This document shows positions 7,137 to 13,920 of a DNA stretch of 13,920 nucleotides, one piece after another; positions within the stretch are counted from its first letter, which is position 1, and each line of letters begins with the position of its first letter. The DNA is from DASZGI01 sp035938995 (lineage in GTDB: Bacteria; Actinomycetota; Actinomycetes; Streptomycetales; Catenulisporaceae), in the NCBI RefSeq assembly GCF_035938995.1, contig NZ_DASZGI010000074.1:1-13920 (forward strand), read 5' to 3'. The notes under the pieces are model-generated. The model made no database searches and was not told where the DNA came from. It worked only from the letters and a program-made list of their open reading frames with translations. The position numbers were made by a program, and so were the translations under genes.

Positions 7137-7201
7137 CCCCGCCGCCGGATGCGGAACCTGGGATGCGCGGATTTGCGTCGTCCCTGGCGGGGGCGGGGTT
7201 A
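7134..7201. repeat. 10-bp inverted repeat between mtrA and mtrB
   Basis: TAACCCCGCC (7134-7143), starting inside the mtrA stop codon, is perfectly complementary to GGCGGGGTTA (7192-7201). The arms are separated by 48 bases. It could be a long-loop RNA stem or attenuator, or two operator half-sites. No T-tract follows, so full termination is unlikely and mtrB probably shares the transcript. Confidence 0.45.
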
Positions 7202-7288
7202 CTGTGCCCTTAACAGCGGCGACGTGCGTTAGCCGGCTGCGAGACGTGGACCAGCAACGAGGTCTGGGCACAGAGCCAGGAACCGGCG

Positions 7289-9010
7289 GTGTGGAAAGTG
7301 GGCAGGACGATCGCGACGGAGGTGCGGCGCGCGCTCCGGTCGCTCGTGCACGCGGTCCACGACCTGCCCGCGCGCTGGCGCCGCTCGCTCCAGTTCCGCA
7401 TCGTCTCGGTCACCATGGTGCTCTCCATGATCCTGGCCCTCGGCCTCGGCTACTTCATCGCGCGCCGGGTCGCCGACGGGATCGTGACCACCCGGCTGTC
7501 GGTCGCCCTCCAGACCGCGACTGAGGGGACGGACCAGGCGAGGCAGCTGCTGTCGGCCAAGAGCGTCGACGCCTCCGCCGAGGCCTACCTCCTCGCCACC
7601 AGCCTGGTCAGCCAGCTGTGCAGCGGTTCGGCCGGGGGCACCCAGTTCCAGGTCATGGTCACCGTGCAGAAGGGCGGCGAGCCCCAGTCGGCGCCGGCGA
7701 CCTGCTACAACCTGGTGGCCGACTCCGTCCCCGCCGACCTGGTCAAGTCGGTCGGGCAGGATCCGAAGAACGGCTACCACGCCTTCGCCGACGTCGCCTA
7801 CCAGCTGTCCGGGCAACCGCAGAGCGTCAAGCACGCCGTCGTGTTCGGCCAGTCGATCGCGGTCAACGACTACGGCACCGTCTTCCAGGCGCAGATCTAC
7901 TACGCCTTCCCGCTCGGCCAGGACGAGCAGACCCTGCAACTGGTCGAACTGTCCCTGGTGCTGGCCGGGATCGTGCTGGTCCTGGCTCTGGTCGGGATCG
8001 CCTGGTTCGTCACCCGGCAGATCGTGATGCCGGTCCGGATGGCCGCGAGCATCGCCGAGCGCCTGGCCGCCGGCCGCCTCGAGGAGCGGATGCGGGTGCG
8101 CGGCGAGGACGACCTCGCCTCGCTTGCCTCCTCGTTCAACAAGATGGCGGCGAACCTGCAGAGCCAGATCCGCAGGCTGGAGGAGCTGTCGCGGGTGCAG
8201 CGCCGCTTCGTCTCGGACGTCTCGCACGAGCTGCGCACCCCGCTGACGACCGTCCGCATGGCCGCCGACCTGCTGCACGAGGAGCGCGAGACGTTCCCGC
8301 CCGCGGTCGCCCGCTCCGCCGAGCTGCTGCAGAACCAGCTGGACCGGTTCGAGGAGCTGCTGGCCGACCTGCTGGAGATCAGCCGCTTCGACGCCGGTGC
8401 GGCCATCCTCGACGCCGAACCGGTCGACCTGCGGGACCTGGTGCGGCGAGTGGTCGACAGCAGCGCGCCGCTGGTCGAGCGCAAGGGCGGCGCGGTCGTG
8501 GTCAGCGCCCCGGACGAGCCGTGCGTCGCCGAGGTGGACGCCCGCCGGATCGACCGAATCCTGCGCAACCTGGTGGTCAACGCGATCGAGCATGGGGAGA
8601 GCCGCGACGTGGTGGTCACCGTGGCCACGTCCGAGGACGCCGTCGCCGTCGCGGTGCGCGATCACGGCGTCGGCCTGCGCCCCGGTGAGTCGTCCCTGGT
8701 GTTCAACCGCTTCTGGCGGGCCGACCCGGCGCGCGCCCGCACCACAGGAGGCACCGGGCTCGGCCTCGCGATCGCGCTCGAGGACGCCCGGCTGCACCAC
8801 GGCTGGCTCCAGGCCTGGGGCGAACCCGGCGGCGGCTCGCAGTTCCGGCTCACCGTCCCGCGCAATCCGCGGATCGAGCTGCTGCGCTCGCCGATCCCGC
8901 TGGAACCGGAGGACTCAAGCCACCACCGCGATCGCCAGCGCCGCAGCTCTGTGCCCGCTCCGCCCGTGCGCGCCGCCGCGCCGGACGCGGGAACCGGGGG
9001 AATCCGATGA
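7289..9010 (+). CDS. mtrB: Sensor histidine kinase MtrB
   Basis: 573 residues, GTG start with only a weak AGGAA upstream; in-frame GTG codons nearby make the exact start uncertain. TM1 is about 38-57, the extracytoplasmic sensor about 60-215 (Cys at 111 and 139 could pair), and TM2 about 219-242. A HAMP domain follows (about 240-295). The HisKA site is FVSDVSHELRTPLTTVRM with phospho-acceptor H313. The ATPase domain has an N-box (LRNLVVNAIEHGE, 425-437), G1 DHGVGL (458-463), the F-box-like FNRFWR and the GTGLGLAI loop (488-495). All catalytic motifs are intact. A tail of about 45 residues (529-573), rich in Arg/Pro/Ser, follows the kinase core. The stop overlaps lpqB by ATGA. MtrB phosphorylates MtrA in response to envelope or osmotic cues; LpqB is thought to modulate it. 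Confidence 0.96.
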   Translation: MWKVGRTIATEVRRALRSLVHAVHDLPARWRRSLQFRIVSVTMVLSMILALGLGYFIARRVADGIVTTRLSVALQTATEGTDQARQLLSAKSVDASAEAYLLATSLVSQLCSGSAGGTQFQVMVTVQKGGEPQSAPATCYNLVADSVPADLVKSVGQDPKNGYHAFADVAYQLSGQPQSVKHAVVFGQSIAVNDYGTVFQAQIYYAFPLGQDEQTLQLVELSLVLAGIVLVLALVGIAWFVTRQIVMPVRMAASIAERLAAGRLEERMRVRGEDDLASLASSFNKMAANLQSQIRRLEELSRVQRRFVSDVSHELRTPLTTVRMAADLLHEERETFPPAVARSAELLQNQLDRFEELLADLLEISRFDAGAAILDAEPVDLRDLVRRVVDSSAPLVERKGGAVVVSAPDEPCVAEVDARRIDRILRNLVVNAIEHGESRDVVVTVATSEDAVAVAVRDHGVGLRPGESSLVFNRFWRADPARARTTGGTGLGLAIALEDARLHHGWLQAWGEPGGGSQFRLTVPRNPRIELLRSPIPLEPEDSSHHRDRQRRSSVPAPPVRAAAPDAGTGGIR

Positions 9011-10905
9011 TCGCCCGCCGCCTCCATTCGCCGATGCCCCGCCGCCGCGCCCTCCTCATCGCACTGGCCGCCCCGCTGCTGACCGCGCTGGTCGCGGGCT
9101 GCGTCGACCTGCCGACCAACTCCGGGGTCATCAAAGACACCAGCCAGCCGACCTCGAACGGCGGCGAAGCCGTGCGGATATGGCCGGCCGCCCACGGACC
9201 CTCGTCCACCGACTCCCCGCTCGCCGTCCTGGAGGGCTTCCTGCAGACCGCGGCGAGCGACGAGCCGGACCCGGACGCCGCCCAGCAGTACCTGAGCGGT
9301 CACGCGCGCGCGAGCTGGGACCCCGACACCGTCATCGTCTTCAGTTCCGAGAGCAGCGCGAACCCGGTCTCCGGCCAGCCCGACGAGTTCGAGATCAAGG
9401 CGGTCGAGGTCGGGCAGGTCGACCCCGGCGGCCGGTACACGCCGACCACGCAGCCCAAGCAGGAGTCGTACTTCTTTCACGTCGCGGGCGATTCGAAGAC
9501 CGGTTATCACATCGACGAGGTGCCCCCGGGCTTCGGCATCCCGCTGACGCAGGAGGCGTTCCGCTCCTACTACACCCCGTACAGCGTCTACTACGTGGAC
9601 GGCCAGCCCGGCACGAACAGCATGATCCCGGACCCGGTCTATCTTCGCGCCGCGCTCGTCGACCAGGACGCGGCGGCCCGGCTCGCCGGCATCGTCCTGG
9701 CCGGGGCGCCGTCCCAGTACGACGGTGTGGCGCAGGCGGCCGTCACCGGGCTGCACCTGGCCAACGTCACCATCACGCAGGCGGAGGTCGCGCAGGTCAC
9801 CATCAAGCCGCAGAACTTCTGCCTCCCGACCTCGCACGTCTCGTGCGACCGGCTGGCCGAGGAACTGCTCGCCACCTTCGTCGGCGTCAGCTCCATCTCC
9901 TCGGTCGACATCTACGACCAGGCGCTCGGACCTCAGATGCGGCTCGGCCACGCGGACAACGTCCAGGACGTCCTGGCTAAGTACCACGTCACGCTCAACG
10001 CCTCGAAGCCGACGCGCACCGCCGACTTCTACTTCATCGAGCCGCCGGGGGCCAAGAACGACCCGAACGCCGGGCACGTCATGGCCAAACTGGGCGCCCG
10101 GACGCTCGCCATACCGTCCCAGGTGGGGCCGTCCACCATGAAGTACGGGCAGCTCGCCCTCGGCGTCGACGGGTCGACCAGACAACCGGTCCTCGCGCTG
10201 ACCGACGTGAACGGTGCCAACCTCTACCTCGGCACGCCCGGATCCGCCGAGGTTCCGGCCTTGGTGTACAGCGGCGCCGGGATCAAATCGCTGAGCTGGG
10301 ACGTGTTCGGGCATCTGTGGTTCATCGCCACGGTCTCGGGGCAGCCGACGCTGTTCCGCGTGGACACGAACGTCAACGGGGCCGCGCAGAAGCAGTCGGT
10401 CATCGTCGAGCTCCCGCCGGGTGACGGGGCGATCCAGCAGGTCTCGGTCGCCGCGGACGGCCGCCGCGTCGCGCTCGTCTACGCGGACGCCGTCGGCGCG
10501 CTGGCGCTCTCGGTCGGCGTCGAGCTCAACACCGGCTCGCAGCTCTACCTCAACCTGGCCGACGGGTCGACCCAGCCGATCCTCGACGGCTGGGCGACGA
10601 TCGGCGACGTCGAGTGGAACAGCAGCCAGACCCTGGCGATCCTCGGTGCCGAGCAGGGCAGCGTGTCCTCGACCATCGCCGAGGTCTACACCGACGGCTC
10701 GCCGGTGTTCACCCCGACCGACCTCAACGCGGTCACCATCGCCCCGCCGATCTTCACCGCGTCGATCGCCTGGAGCGGATCCGGCGGCCTGCTCGCCGCG
10801 TACCAGGACGCGTCGAGCGGGAGCCTGCAGATCGCGACCTACTCGCCCAGCCTCGGCAACTGGCAGAACCCCATTCCCGGAATCTCGCCCTCATACTCAT
10901 TCTGA
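9007..10905 (+). CDS. lpqB: Lipoprotein LpqB
   Basis: 632 residues, slightly longer than typical. The ATG overlaps the mtrB stop (ATGA) and GGGGGAA lies just upstream. The N-terminus is a lipoprotein signal: RRR (12-14), hydrophobic core, lipobox LVAGC with lipidated C32, followed by the family-like VDLPTNSG. A LpqB N-terminal domain (about 50-200) leads to a GerMN domain (about 210-310), then a C-terminal beta-propeller-like region (about 360-625), rich in repeated WxxxxxLW- and xVAADGRRVAL-type strands. LpqB acts on the outer face of the membrane and is reported to interact with MtrB and affect MtrA phosphorylation. The order mtrA-mtrB-lpqB and the overlap support joint expression. No truncation or frameshift is seen. 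Confidence 0.95.
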   Translation: MIARRLHSPMPRRRALLIALAAPLLTALVAGCVDLPTNSGVIKDTSQPTSNGGEAVRIWPAAHGPSSTDSPLAVLEGFLQTAASDEPDPDAAQQYLSGHARASWDPDTVIVFSSESSANPVSGQPDEFEIKAVEVGQVDPGGRYTPTTQPKQESYFFHVAGDSKTGYHIDEVPPGFGIPLTQEAFRSYYTPYSVYYVDGQPGTNSMIPDPVYLRAALVDQDAAARLAGIVLAGAPSQYDGVAQAAVTGLHLANVTITQAEVAQVTIKPQNFCLPTSHVSCDRLAEELLATFVGVSSISSVDIYDQALGPQMRLGHADNVQDVLAKYHVTLNASKPTRTADFYFIEPPGAKNDPNAGHVMAKLGARTLAIPSQVGPSTMKYGQLALGVDGSTRQPVLALTDVNGANLYLGTPGSAEVPALVYSGAGIKSLSWDVFGHLWFIATVSGQPTLFRVDTNVNGAAQKQSVIVELPPGDGAIQQVSVAADGRRVALVYADAVGALALSVGVELNTGSQLYLNLADGSTQPILDGWATIGDVEWNSSQTLAILGAEQGSVSSTIAEVYTDGSPVFTPTDLNAVTIAPPIFTASIAWSGSGGLLAAYQDASSGSLQIATYSPSLGNWQNPIPGISPSYSF

Positions 10906-10911
10906 CCGGCC

Positions 10912-10923
10912 TATTCTCTCTAT
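10912..10923 (+). promoter_or_regulatory. Candidate -10 box giving a leaderless comF transcript
   Basis: TATTCT at 10912-10917 matches the TAnnnT actinobacterial -10. It is followed by six bases and then the comF ATG at 10924, exactly where transcription would start. No Shine-Dalgarno is present, which fits a leaderless mRNA. No good -35 is seen. Confidence 0.55.
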
Positions 10924-11661
10924 ATGGGACAAGTCCTGACGAACCGTCAGGTGAGGCGGCGTCAGGCCGGGCACTGGTGGACGACGCTGCTCGATCTCGT
11001 GCTGCCCGCCGAGTGCGCGGGCTGCGGGCATACCGGCAGCCGCGACGTGGTGGACGGACTTTGTCCCGGCTGCGCCCTCGCGCTGACCGGGCCGCCTCGG
11101 CTGGTGCGTCCGCAGCGCAGGCCGGCCGGGTTCCCGGGCGTCCACGCGCTGGCGCCGTACCATGACCCGATTCCCGAGATCGTCATCGCGCACAAGGAGC
11201 GCGGCCGCATCGATCTGGCCAGGCCGCTCGGCCGGCAGCTGGCGCGGGCGGTGCTCGCCGCGGCGGGTAGCGAGCCCGAGTTCTGGCTGATCCCGGCGCC
11301 GTCTGCGGGCCGGTCGACTCGCAAGCGCGGTCACGATCCGGTCCGCCGCATGGCCCGTTCCGCAGCCCGTGAACTGAGGGCGCGCGGCCGAGTCGCGAAC
11401 GTGCTTCCGGCGCTCAGGCACGTACGGACGGTCGCCGACCAGGCCGGGCTGGACCGATGGCAGCGGGCCCAGAACCTCGCCGGGGCCCTCGGCGTCCGCG
11501 GCACCGCCGCCGATTTGGTGCTGCTGCGGCCTGCCGTGCTTGTGGATGACGTCGTGACCAGTGGCGCGACGCTCGCCGAGGCGGCGCGGGCGTTGCGCGC
11601 GGCGGGTGGGCGGCCGATCGGCGCCGCGGTGCTCGGCGCGACCGGGTTCAGTGGCAGTTGA
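10924..11661 (+). CDS. ComF-family amidophosphoribosyltransferase-like protein
   Basis: 245 residues. An N-terminal zinc-ribbon has CAGC (31-34) and CPGC (47-50). The phosphoribosyltransferase fold includes YHDPIPEIVIAHKERGRIDLARPLG (79-103), IPAPSAGRSTRKRGHDPV (123-140) and the PRPP-binding VLVDDVVTSGATL (205-217). This is the ComF/GntX architecture. In naturally competent bacteria ComF supports uptake of single-stranded DNA; in actinobacteria its role is unclear. It sits 18 bases after lpqB but has no ribosome binding site, so it may be read both from the mtrAB-lpqB transcript and from its own promoter. The zinc and PRPP motifs look intact. Confidence 0.92.
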   Translation: MGQVLTNRQVRRRQAGHWWTTLLDLVLPAECAGCGHTGSRDVVDGLCPGCALALTGPPRLVRPQRRPAGFPGVHALAPYHDPIPEIVIAHKERGRIDLARPLGRQLARAVLAAAGSEPEFWLIPAPSAGRSTRKRGHDPVRRMARSAARELRARGRVANVLPALRHVRTVADQAGLDRWQRAQNLAGALGVRGTAADLVLLRPAVLVDDVVTSGATLAEAARALRAAGGRPIGAAVLGATGFSGS

Positions 11662-11748
11662 TGTGCAGCGGCAGTGAATGTGCTCCGCCTAAATCACTCA
11701 TCGCTGATGAACGGGATGGTTCGAGCCGGTTCGACGAGCCCGGCTCGG

Positions 11749-11792
11749 GCCTGCTAGCGCGCGTGGCACCGGCGCGCAAGGAGCGCGCAGGC
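11749..11792 (+). terminator. Possible comF terminator
   Basis: Three GCGCGC elements (11757-11762, 11772-11777, 11783-11788) can form alternative GC stems. The outer pair 11757-11762 with 11783-11788 is extended by GCCT/AGGC across a four-base bulge; the inner pair has loop AAGGA. There is no T-tract. Confidence 0.35.
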
Positions 11793-11946
11793 ATCCGCTG
11801 ACGATTCACCCGCTTGGCCGAGCGTGACACTGGGCATCTACCGTTCATGGCCTGCCGGGATTACGTTCATCCCCAAGACAACGGGGAATCTCCCCTTTAT
11901 CGGCGGACCGGCCGGAACCCGGCGCCGTTCCCGAATCGTTACCCCC

Positions 11947-11975
11947 TCCACAGCCGGAAGTTTCCGGCATACGGT
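11947..11975 (+). promoter_or_regulatory. Candidate hpf promoter with palindrome in the spacer
   Basis: TCCACA (11947-11952, four of six matches to TTGACA) and TACGGT (11970-11975, TAnnnT) are 17 bases apart. The spacer is filled by a palindrome GCCGGAA-GT-TTCCGGC (11953-11968) with 7-bp perfect arms. Transcription would start near 11982, giving a leader of about 108 bases. The palindrome position would suit a repressor or a MerR-type regulator; no known operator is recognised. Confidence 0.45.
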
Positions 11976-12026
11976 TGATATCCAGACCACCCCAGAAGGA
12001 GGCGGTGCCCCCTCCCCCTGGAAGAC

Positions 12027-12048
12027 CCGTACTCACCCGCGGGTACGG
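12027..12048. repeat. Nested palindromes in the hpf leader
   Basis: CCGTAC (12027-12032) pairs with GTACGG (12043-12048). Inside lies the perfect 10-bp palindrome ACCCGCGGGT (12035-12044). GGGTAC at 12041-12046 also resembles a stress-sigma (SigB-type) -10, but no matching upstream element was found. Confidence 0.4.
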
Positions 12049-12089
12049 CGTCGGCAGTCCCTTGACATGCGAAACGATAAGGAGACGCG

Positions 12090-12821
12090 GTGGACATCGT
12101 GGTGAAGGGCCGCAAGGCCGAGGTGACGGAGCGGTTCCGCAAGCACGTGGTGGAGAAGCTCTCGCGGATCGAGCGGTTCGACGGCAAGACGATGAGCCTC
12201 GACGTGGAGCTGTCCCGCGAGCGCAACCCCCGCCAGGCGGAACGGTGCGACCGGATCGAGATCACCATGCGCACGCGTGGACCGGTGGTGCGGGCCGAGG
12301 CCTGCGCGGCCGACCCCTACGCCGCCCTGGACCTCGCCGCCGCGAAGCTCGAGGCCCAGCTGCGCCGGGCCGCCGACCGCCGCCGGATCCACCACGGGCG
12401 CCACAGTCCGGTCTCCGTGGCCATCGCCACCGCCGCGCTGGCCGAGCTCGAGGCCGAGGAGATCAGCGCGCAGCTGAACGGCCAGGGCAAGAGCCGCCAC
12501 GAGGAAAGCCACGAGGAGAAGCGGGTCCACCGCGCCGGGCCGATCGAGGTCGAGGGCGACGGGCCGATGGTGGTGCGGGAGAAGACGCACAGCGCGCCGG
12601 CGATGGACCTGTGCCAGGCGCTGTACGAGATGGAGCTGGTCGGCCACGACTTCTACCTGTTCGTGGACGCCGAGAGCAAGCTACCGTCCGTCGTATATAG
12701 GCGTAAGGGATACGACTACGGAGTGATCCACCTGGAGGAGAACGGCGCCGCGCACTACGCCGACGGCCAGGCCGGGGCCGAGGTGGCGGCTCCGGCGGAC
12801 GCGCGTATGCACGCCGCCTGA
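12090..12821 (+). CDS. hpf: Long-form ribosome hibernation promoting factor
   Basis: 243 residues, the usual size for the long (two-domain) form. The GTG start has a clear AAGGAG five bases upstream. Residues 1-100 are the S30AE ribosome-binding domain, beginning MDIVVKGRKAEVTERFRKHV and including ADPYAALDLAAAKLEAQLRR. A charged linker (about 100-155) joins it to the C-terminal dimerisation domain (about 157-216), with VVREKTHSAPAMDLCQALYEM and the conserved HDFYLFVDAES...VVYRRKGYDYGVIHL. Long HPF binds the 30S decoding region and pairs ribosomes into inactive 100S dimers in stationary phase or stress. The tail after 216 is Ala-rich. Codons for VVYRR at about 201-205 (gtc gta tat agg cgt) are unusually AT-rich for this gene. 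Transcription ends at a strong hairpin 18 bases after the stop. Confidence 0.95.
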   Translation: MDIVVKGRKAEVTERFRKHVVEKLSRIERFDGKTMSLDVELSRERNPRQAERCDRIEITMRTRGPVVRAEACAADPYAALDLAAAKLEAQLRRAADRRRIHHGRHSPVSVAIATAALAELEAEEISAQLNGQGKSRHEESHEEKRVHRAGPIEVEGDGPMVVREKTHSAPAMDLCQALYEMELVGHDFYLFVDAESKLPSVVYRRKGYDYGVIHLEENGAAHYADGQAGAEVAAPADARMHAA

Positions 12822-12839
12822 CGATCGAGAGCAGACAGT

Positions 12840-12880
12840 GGCCGTTCCCGCCGCCGGTACGCACGGCGGCGGGAACGGCC
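12840..12880 (+). terminator. Strong hairpin terminator after hpf
   Basis: A 17-bp perfect stem (12840-12856 with 12864-12880) has the 7-base loop GTACGCA and no T-tract. Such I-shaped hairpins are common actinobacterial terminators. It lies 18 bases after the hpf stop and separates hpf from the next gene. Confidence 0.85.
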
Positions 12881-13104
12881 CGGGACCGTGTGGAAAGGGG
12901 AAAATTGACGCGAGGACCCGGGGAGCACGGCATGCGCGCTGGTGGGGTGGCACTGTCCTGTGCGGCGTTGCGCCAGCTATTATCAGGTTTCACCGATACT
13001 GTGCGATGATGACCCGGTCACCCAGCGTATCCGGCGGCGGGCCGGAAGTGACGGCGCGCGGCGGGGCCGGACCGGGCCGATCCAGATCCAGGGGGTACGG
13101 ACAG
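12881..13104 (+). promoter_or_regulatory. Upstream region of the response regulator, possible -10
   Basis: The 224 bases between the hpf terminator and the chosen GTG start of the next gene hold no separate gene. GATACT (12995-13000) fits a -10; transcription would start at about 13006-13010. No good -35 was found: TTGCGC at 12968 is 21 bases away. An in-frame ATG pair at 13006-13011 lies right at this predicted start, so a leaderless, longer protein is possible. Confidence 0.45.
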
Positions 13105-13866
13105 GTGGCCCAATCCGAATCCGCGCAGGTGGGGACCACCGGGGAGGCGATCCCGCAGCAGGCGCCCCGCGCGCCGCGGCCGGGCGGCGACCCGATCCGG
13201 GTGCTGCTCGTCGACGACCACGCGCTGTTGCGCCGGGGGCTCGACATCGTGCTGCAGCAGGAGTCCGACATCGAGGTGGTCGGCGAGGCGGGCGACGGCA
13301 GCGAGGCGGTGGCGAAGGCCGGCGAACTGTTGCCCGACGTGGTCCTACTGGACGTGAAGATGCCCAAGCGCGGCGGCATCGGCGGCGGGATCGAGGCGGC
13401 CGCCGCGATCAAGGAGATCGCCCCGTCCACCCGGATCGTCATGCTCACGATGAGCGACGAGGAGGCGGACCTCTACGAGGCGATCAAGGCCGGGGCTACC
13501 GGCTATCTGCTCAAGGAGATCCCGCCGCACGAGATCGCCGACTCGATCCGGGCGGTCGCCGGCGGCCAGTCGCTGATCACCCCGTCCATGGCCACCAAGC
13601 TGATCAGCGAGTTCGCCACCCTGGCCAAGCACGGCGAGGAGAAGCGCGAACAGGGACCACCAGCGCCGAAGCTGACCGACCGCGAGCTCGAGGTGCTCAA
13701 GCTGATCGCCACCGGCGCGAACAACAGCAAGATCGCCAAGACCCTCTTCATCAGCGAGAACACGGTCAAGAACCATGTGCGCAACATCCTGGAGAAGCTC
13801 CAGCTGCACTCCCGGATGGAGGCCGTGATGTACGCGGTGCGGGAGAAGATCCTCGACCTGCCGTGA
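13105..13866 (+). CDS. NarL/LuxR-family response regulator, orphan
   Basis: 253 residues from the GTG at 13105, preceded by AGGGGG nine bases upstream; the in-frame ATG at 13006 would add 33 Gly/Arg/Ser-rich residues. The receiver has IRVLLVDDH (31-39), phosphoacceptor D83 in VLLDVKMP, T115 in MLTMS, and K137 in LLKE. The LuxR HTH is at about 188-250: LTDRELEVLKLIATGANNSKIAKTLFISENTVKNHVRNILEKL. Motifs are intact, so phosphorylation and DNA binding are expected. The receiver loop reads MPKRGGIGGGIEAAAAI, about three residues longer than the MPKRGGIEA form I recall in relatives. No kinase gene lies beside it in the window. It resembles the conserved regulator between hpf and secA in streptomycetes; secA itself would lie beyond the window. 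Confidence 0.9.
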   Translation: MAQSESAQVGTTGEAIPQQAPRAPRPGGDPIRVLLVDDHALLRRGLDIVLQQESDIEVVGEAGDGSEAVAKAGELLPDVVLLDVKMPKRGGIGGGIEAAAAIKEIAPSTRIVMLTMSDEEADLYEAIKAGATGYLLKEIPPHEIADSIRAVAGGQSLITPSMATKLISEFATLAKHGEEKREQGPPAPKLTDRELEVLKLIATGANNSKIAKTLFISENTVKNHVRNILEKLQLHSRMEAVMYAVREKILDLP

Positions 13867-13920
13867 ACCGCGCCCGGATCGCGCCCGACCGCGGCGTGAT
13901 CTCTCGCGCGACGCCTGGTG

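Larger units (their letters stand above)
11662..12089. other. 428-base intergenic region between comF and hpf
   Basis: No credible gene is visible: the ORFs here have no family motifs and low-quality composition. The left part has GC-rich self-complementary elements that may end the comF transcript. The right part holds palindromes, a candidate promoter and the hpf ribosome binding site AAGGAG (12079-12084), five bases before the GTG. Its length and structure suggest hpf is independently transcribed with a regulated leader. Confidence 0.65.

Noticed and set aside
7229..8800. A 523-residue open frame antisense to mtrB
   Set aside because: Arises from high GC: it mirrors a gene with all kinase motifs intact, is His/Asp/Gly/Arg-rich and shows no domain.
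8662..10314. A 550-residue open frame antisense to lpqB
   Set aside because: The plus strand encodes an intact lipoprotein with lipobox and ATGA coupling; the antisense frame has low-complexity composition and no motif.
12062..12067. TTGACA as a -35 box for hpf
   Set aside because: A perfect -35 match, but the -10 would fall on the ribosome site and GTG, with no TAnnnT at the right distance.
11824..12105. Possible small gene between comF and hpf
   Set aside because: 93 residues with no motif, running over the hpf ribosome binding site and start, and over palindromic regulatory DNA.
1..13920. CRISPR array, insertion sequence, attachment site or toxin-antitoxin pair
   Set aside because: No regularly spaced repeats, transposase or integrase motifs, terminal inverted repeats or small paired genes were seen; gene content is core actinobacterial.

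Overview
The window is very GC-rich. It carries the actinobacterial mtrA–mtrB–lpqB block followed by comF, a long-form hpf and a NarL/LuxR-type response regulator, so it comes from a high-GC actinobacterium. The Streptomyces-like gene order, GTG starts, leaderless-looking starts and terminators without T-tracts fit a Streptomyces- or Catenulispora-like filamentous lineage. Species placement is inference. All functions come from reading motifs; no database search was made.

Layout. Positions 1-202 are the tail of an rRNA operon: probably the last bases of 23S rRNA, then the 23S-5S spacer. A complete 5S rRNA lies at about 203-320. Two adjacent hairpin terminators (331-413) separate the rRNA operon from a convergent minus-strand protein operon. 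Read from its promoter side, that operon runs from 6229 down to 564: a multi-pass membrane protein with a glycerophosphodiesterase-membrane-like domain, a single-pass DUF4129 protein, a DUF4350 protein with signal peptide and one TM helix, a MoxR-family AAA+ ATPase, and a DUF58 protein with a VWA-like fold. The first four are joined by three successive GTGA stop/start overlaps, so they are probably translationally coupled.

A divergent intergenic region (6230-6449) with three imperfect 15-bp repeats separates this operon from plus-strand mtrA (response regulator), mtrB (sensor histidine kinase) and lpqB (lipoprotein). mtrB and lpqB overlap by ATGA. In actinobacteria MtrAB-LpqB controls cell-wall and cell-division genes, osmotic response and development. 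Next comes a ComF-like phosphoribosyltransferase with a leaderless-looking promoter, then a 428-bp non-coding stretch with palindromes and a candidate promoter, then hpf (ribosome hibernation), a strong 17-bp hairpin terminator, and a NarL/LuxR-family response regulator with no kinase beside it. The last 54 bases show no gene.

Working together. The right half is a known conserved envelope-signalling and ribosome-hibernation neighbourhood. The left half is a conserved but poorly understood MoxR/DUF58/DUF4129/DUF4350 membrane module, plausibly an AAA+ chaperone with a VWA-like adaptor acting on membrane or secreted partners. Its promoter lies back-to-back with mtrA, and the shared repeats make co-regulation by MtrA a testable idea. 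I see no insertion sequence, CRISPR array, prophage or clearly foreign segment. The most novel material is this module and the regulatory DNA around it.
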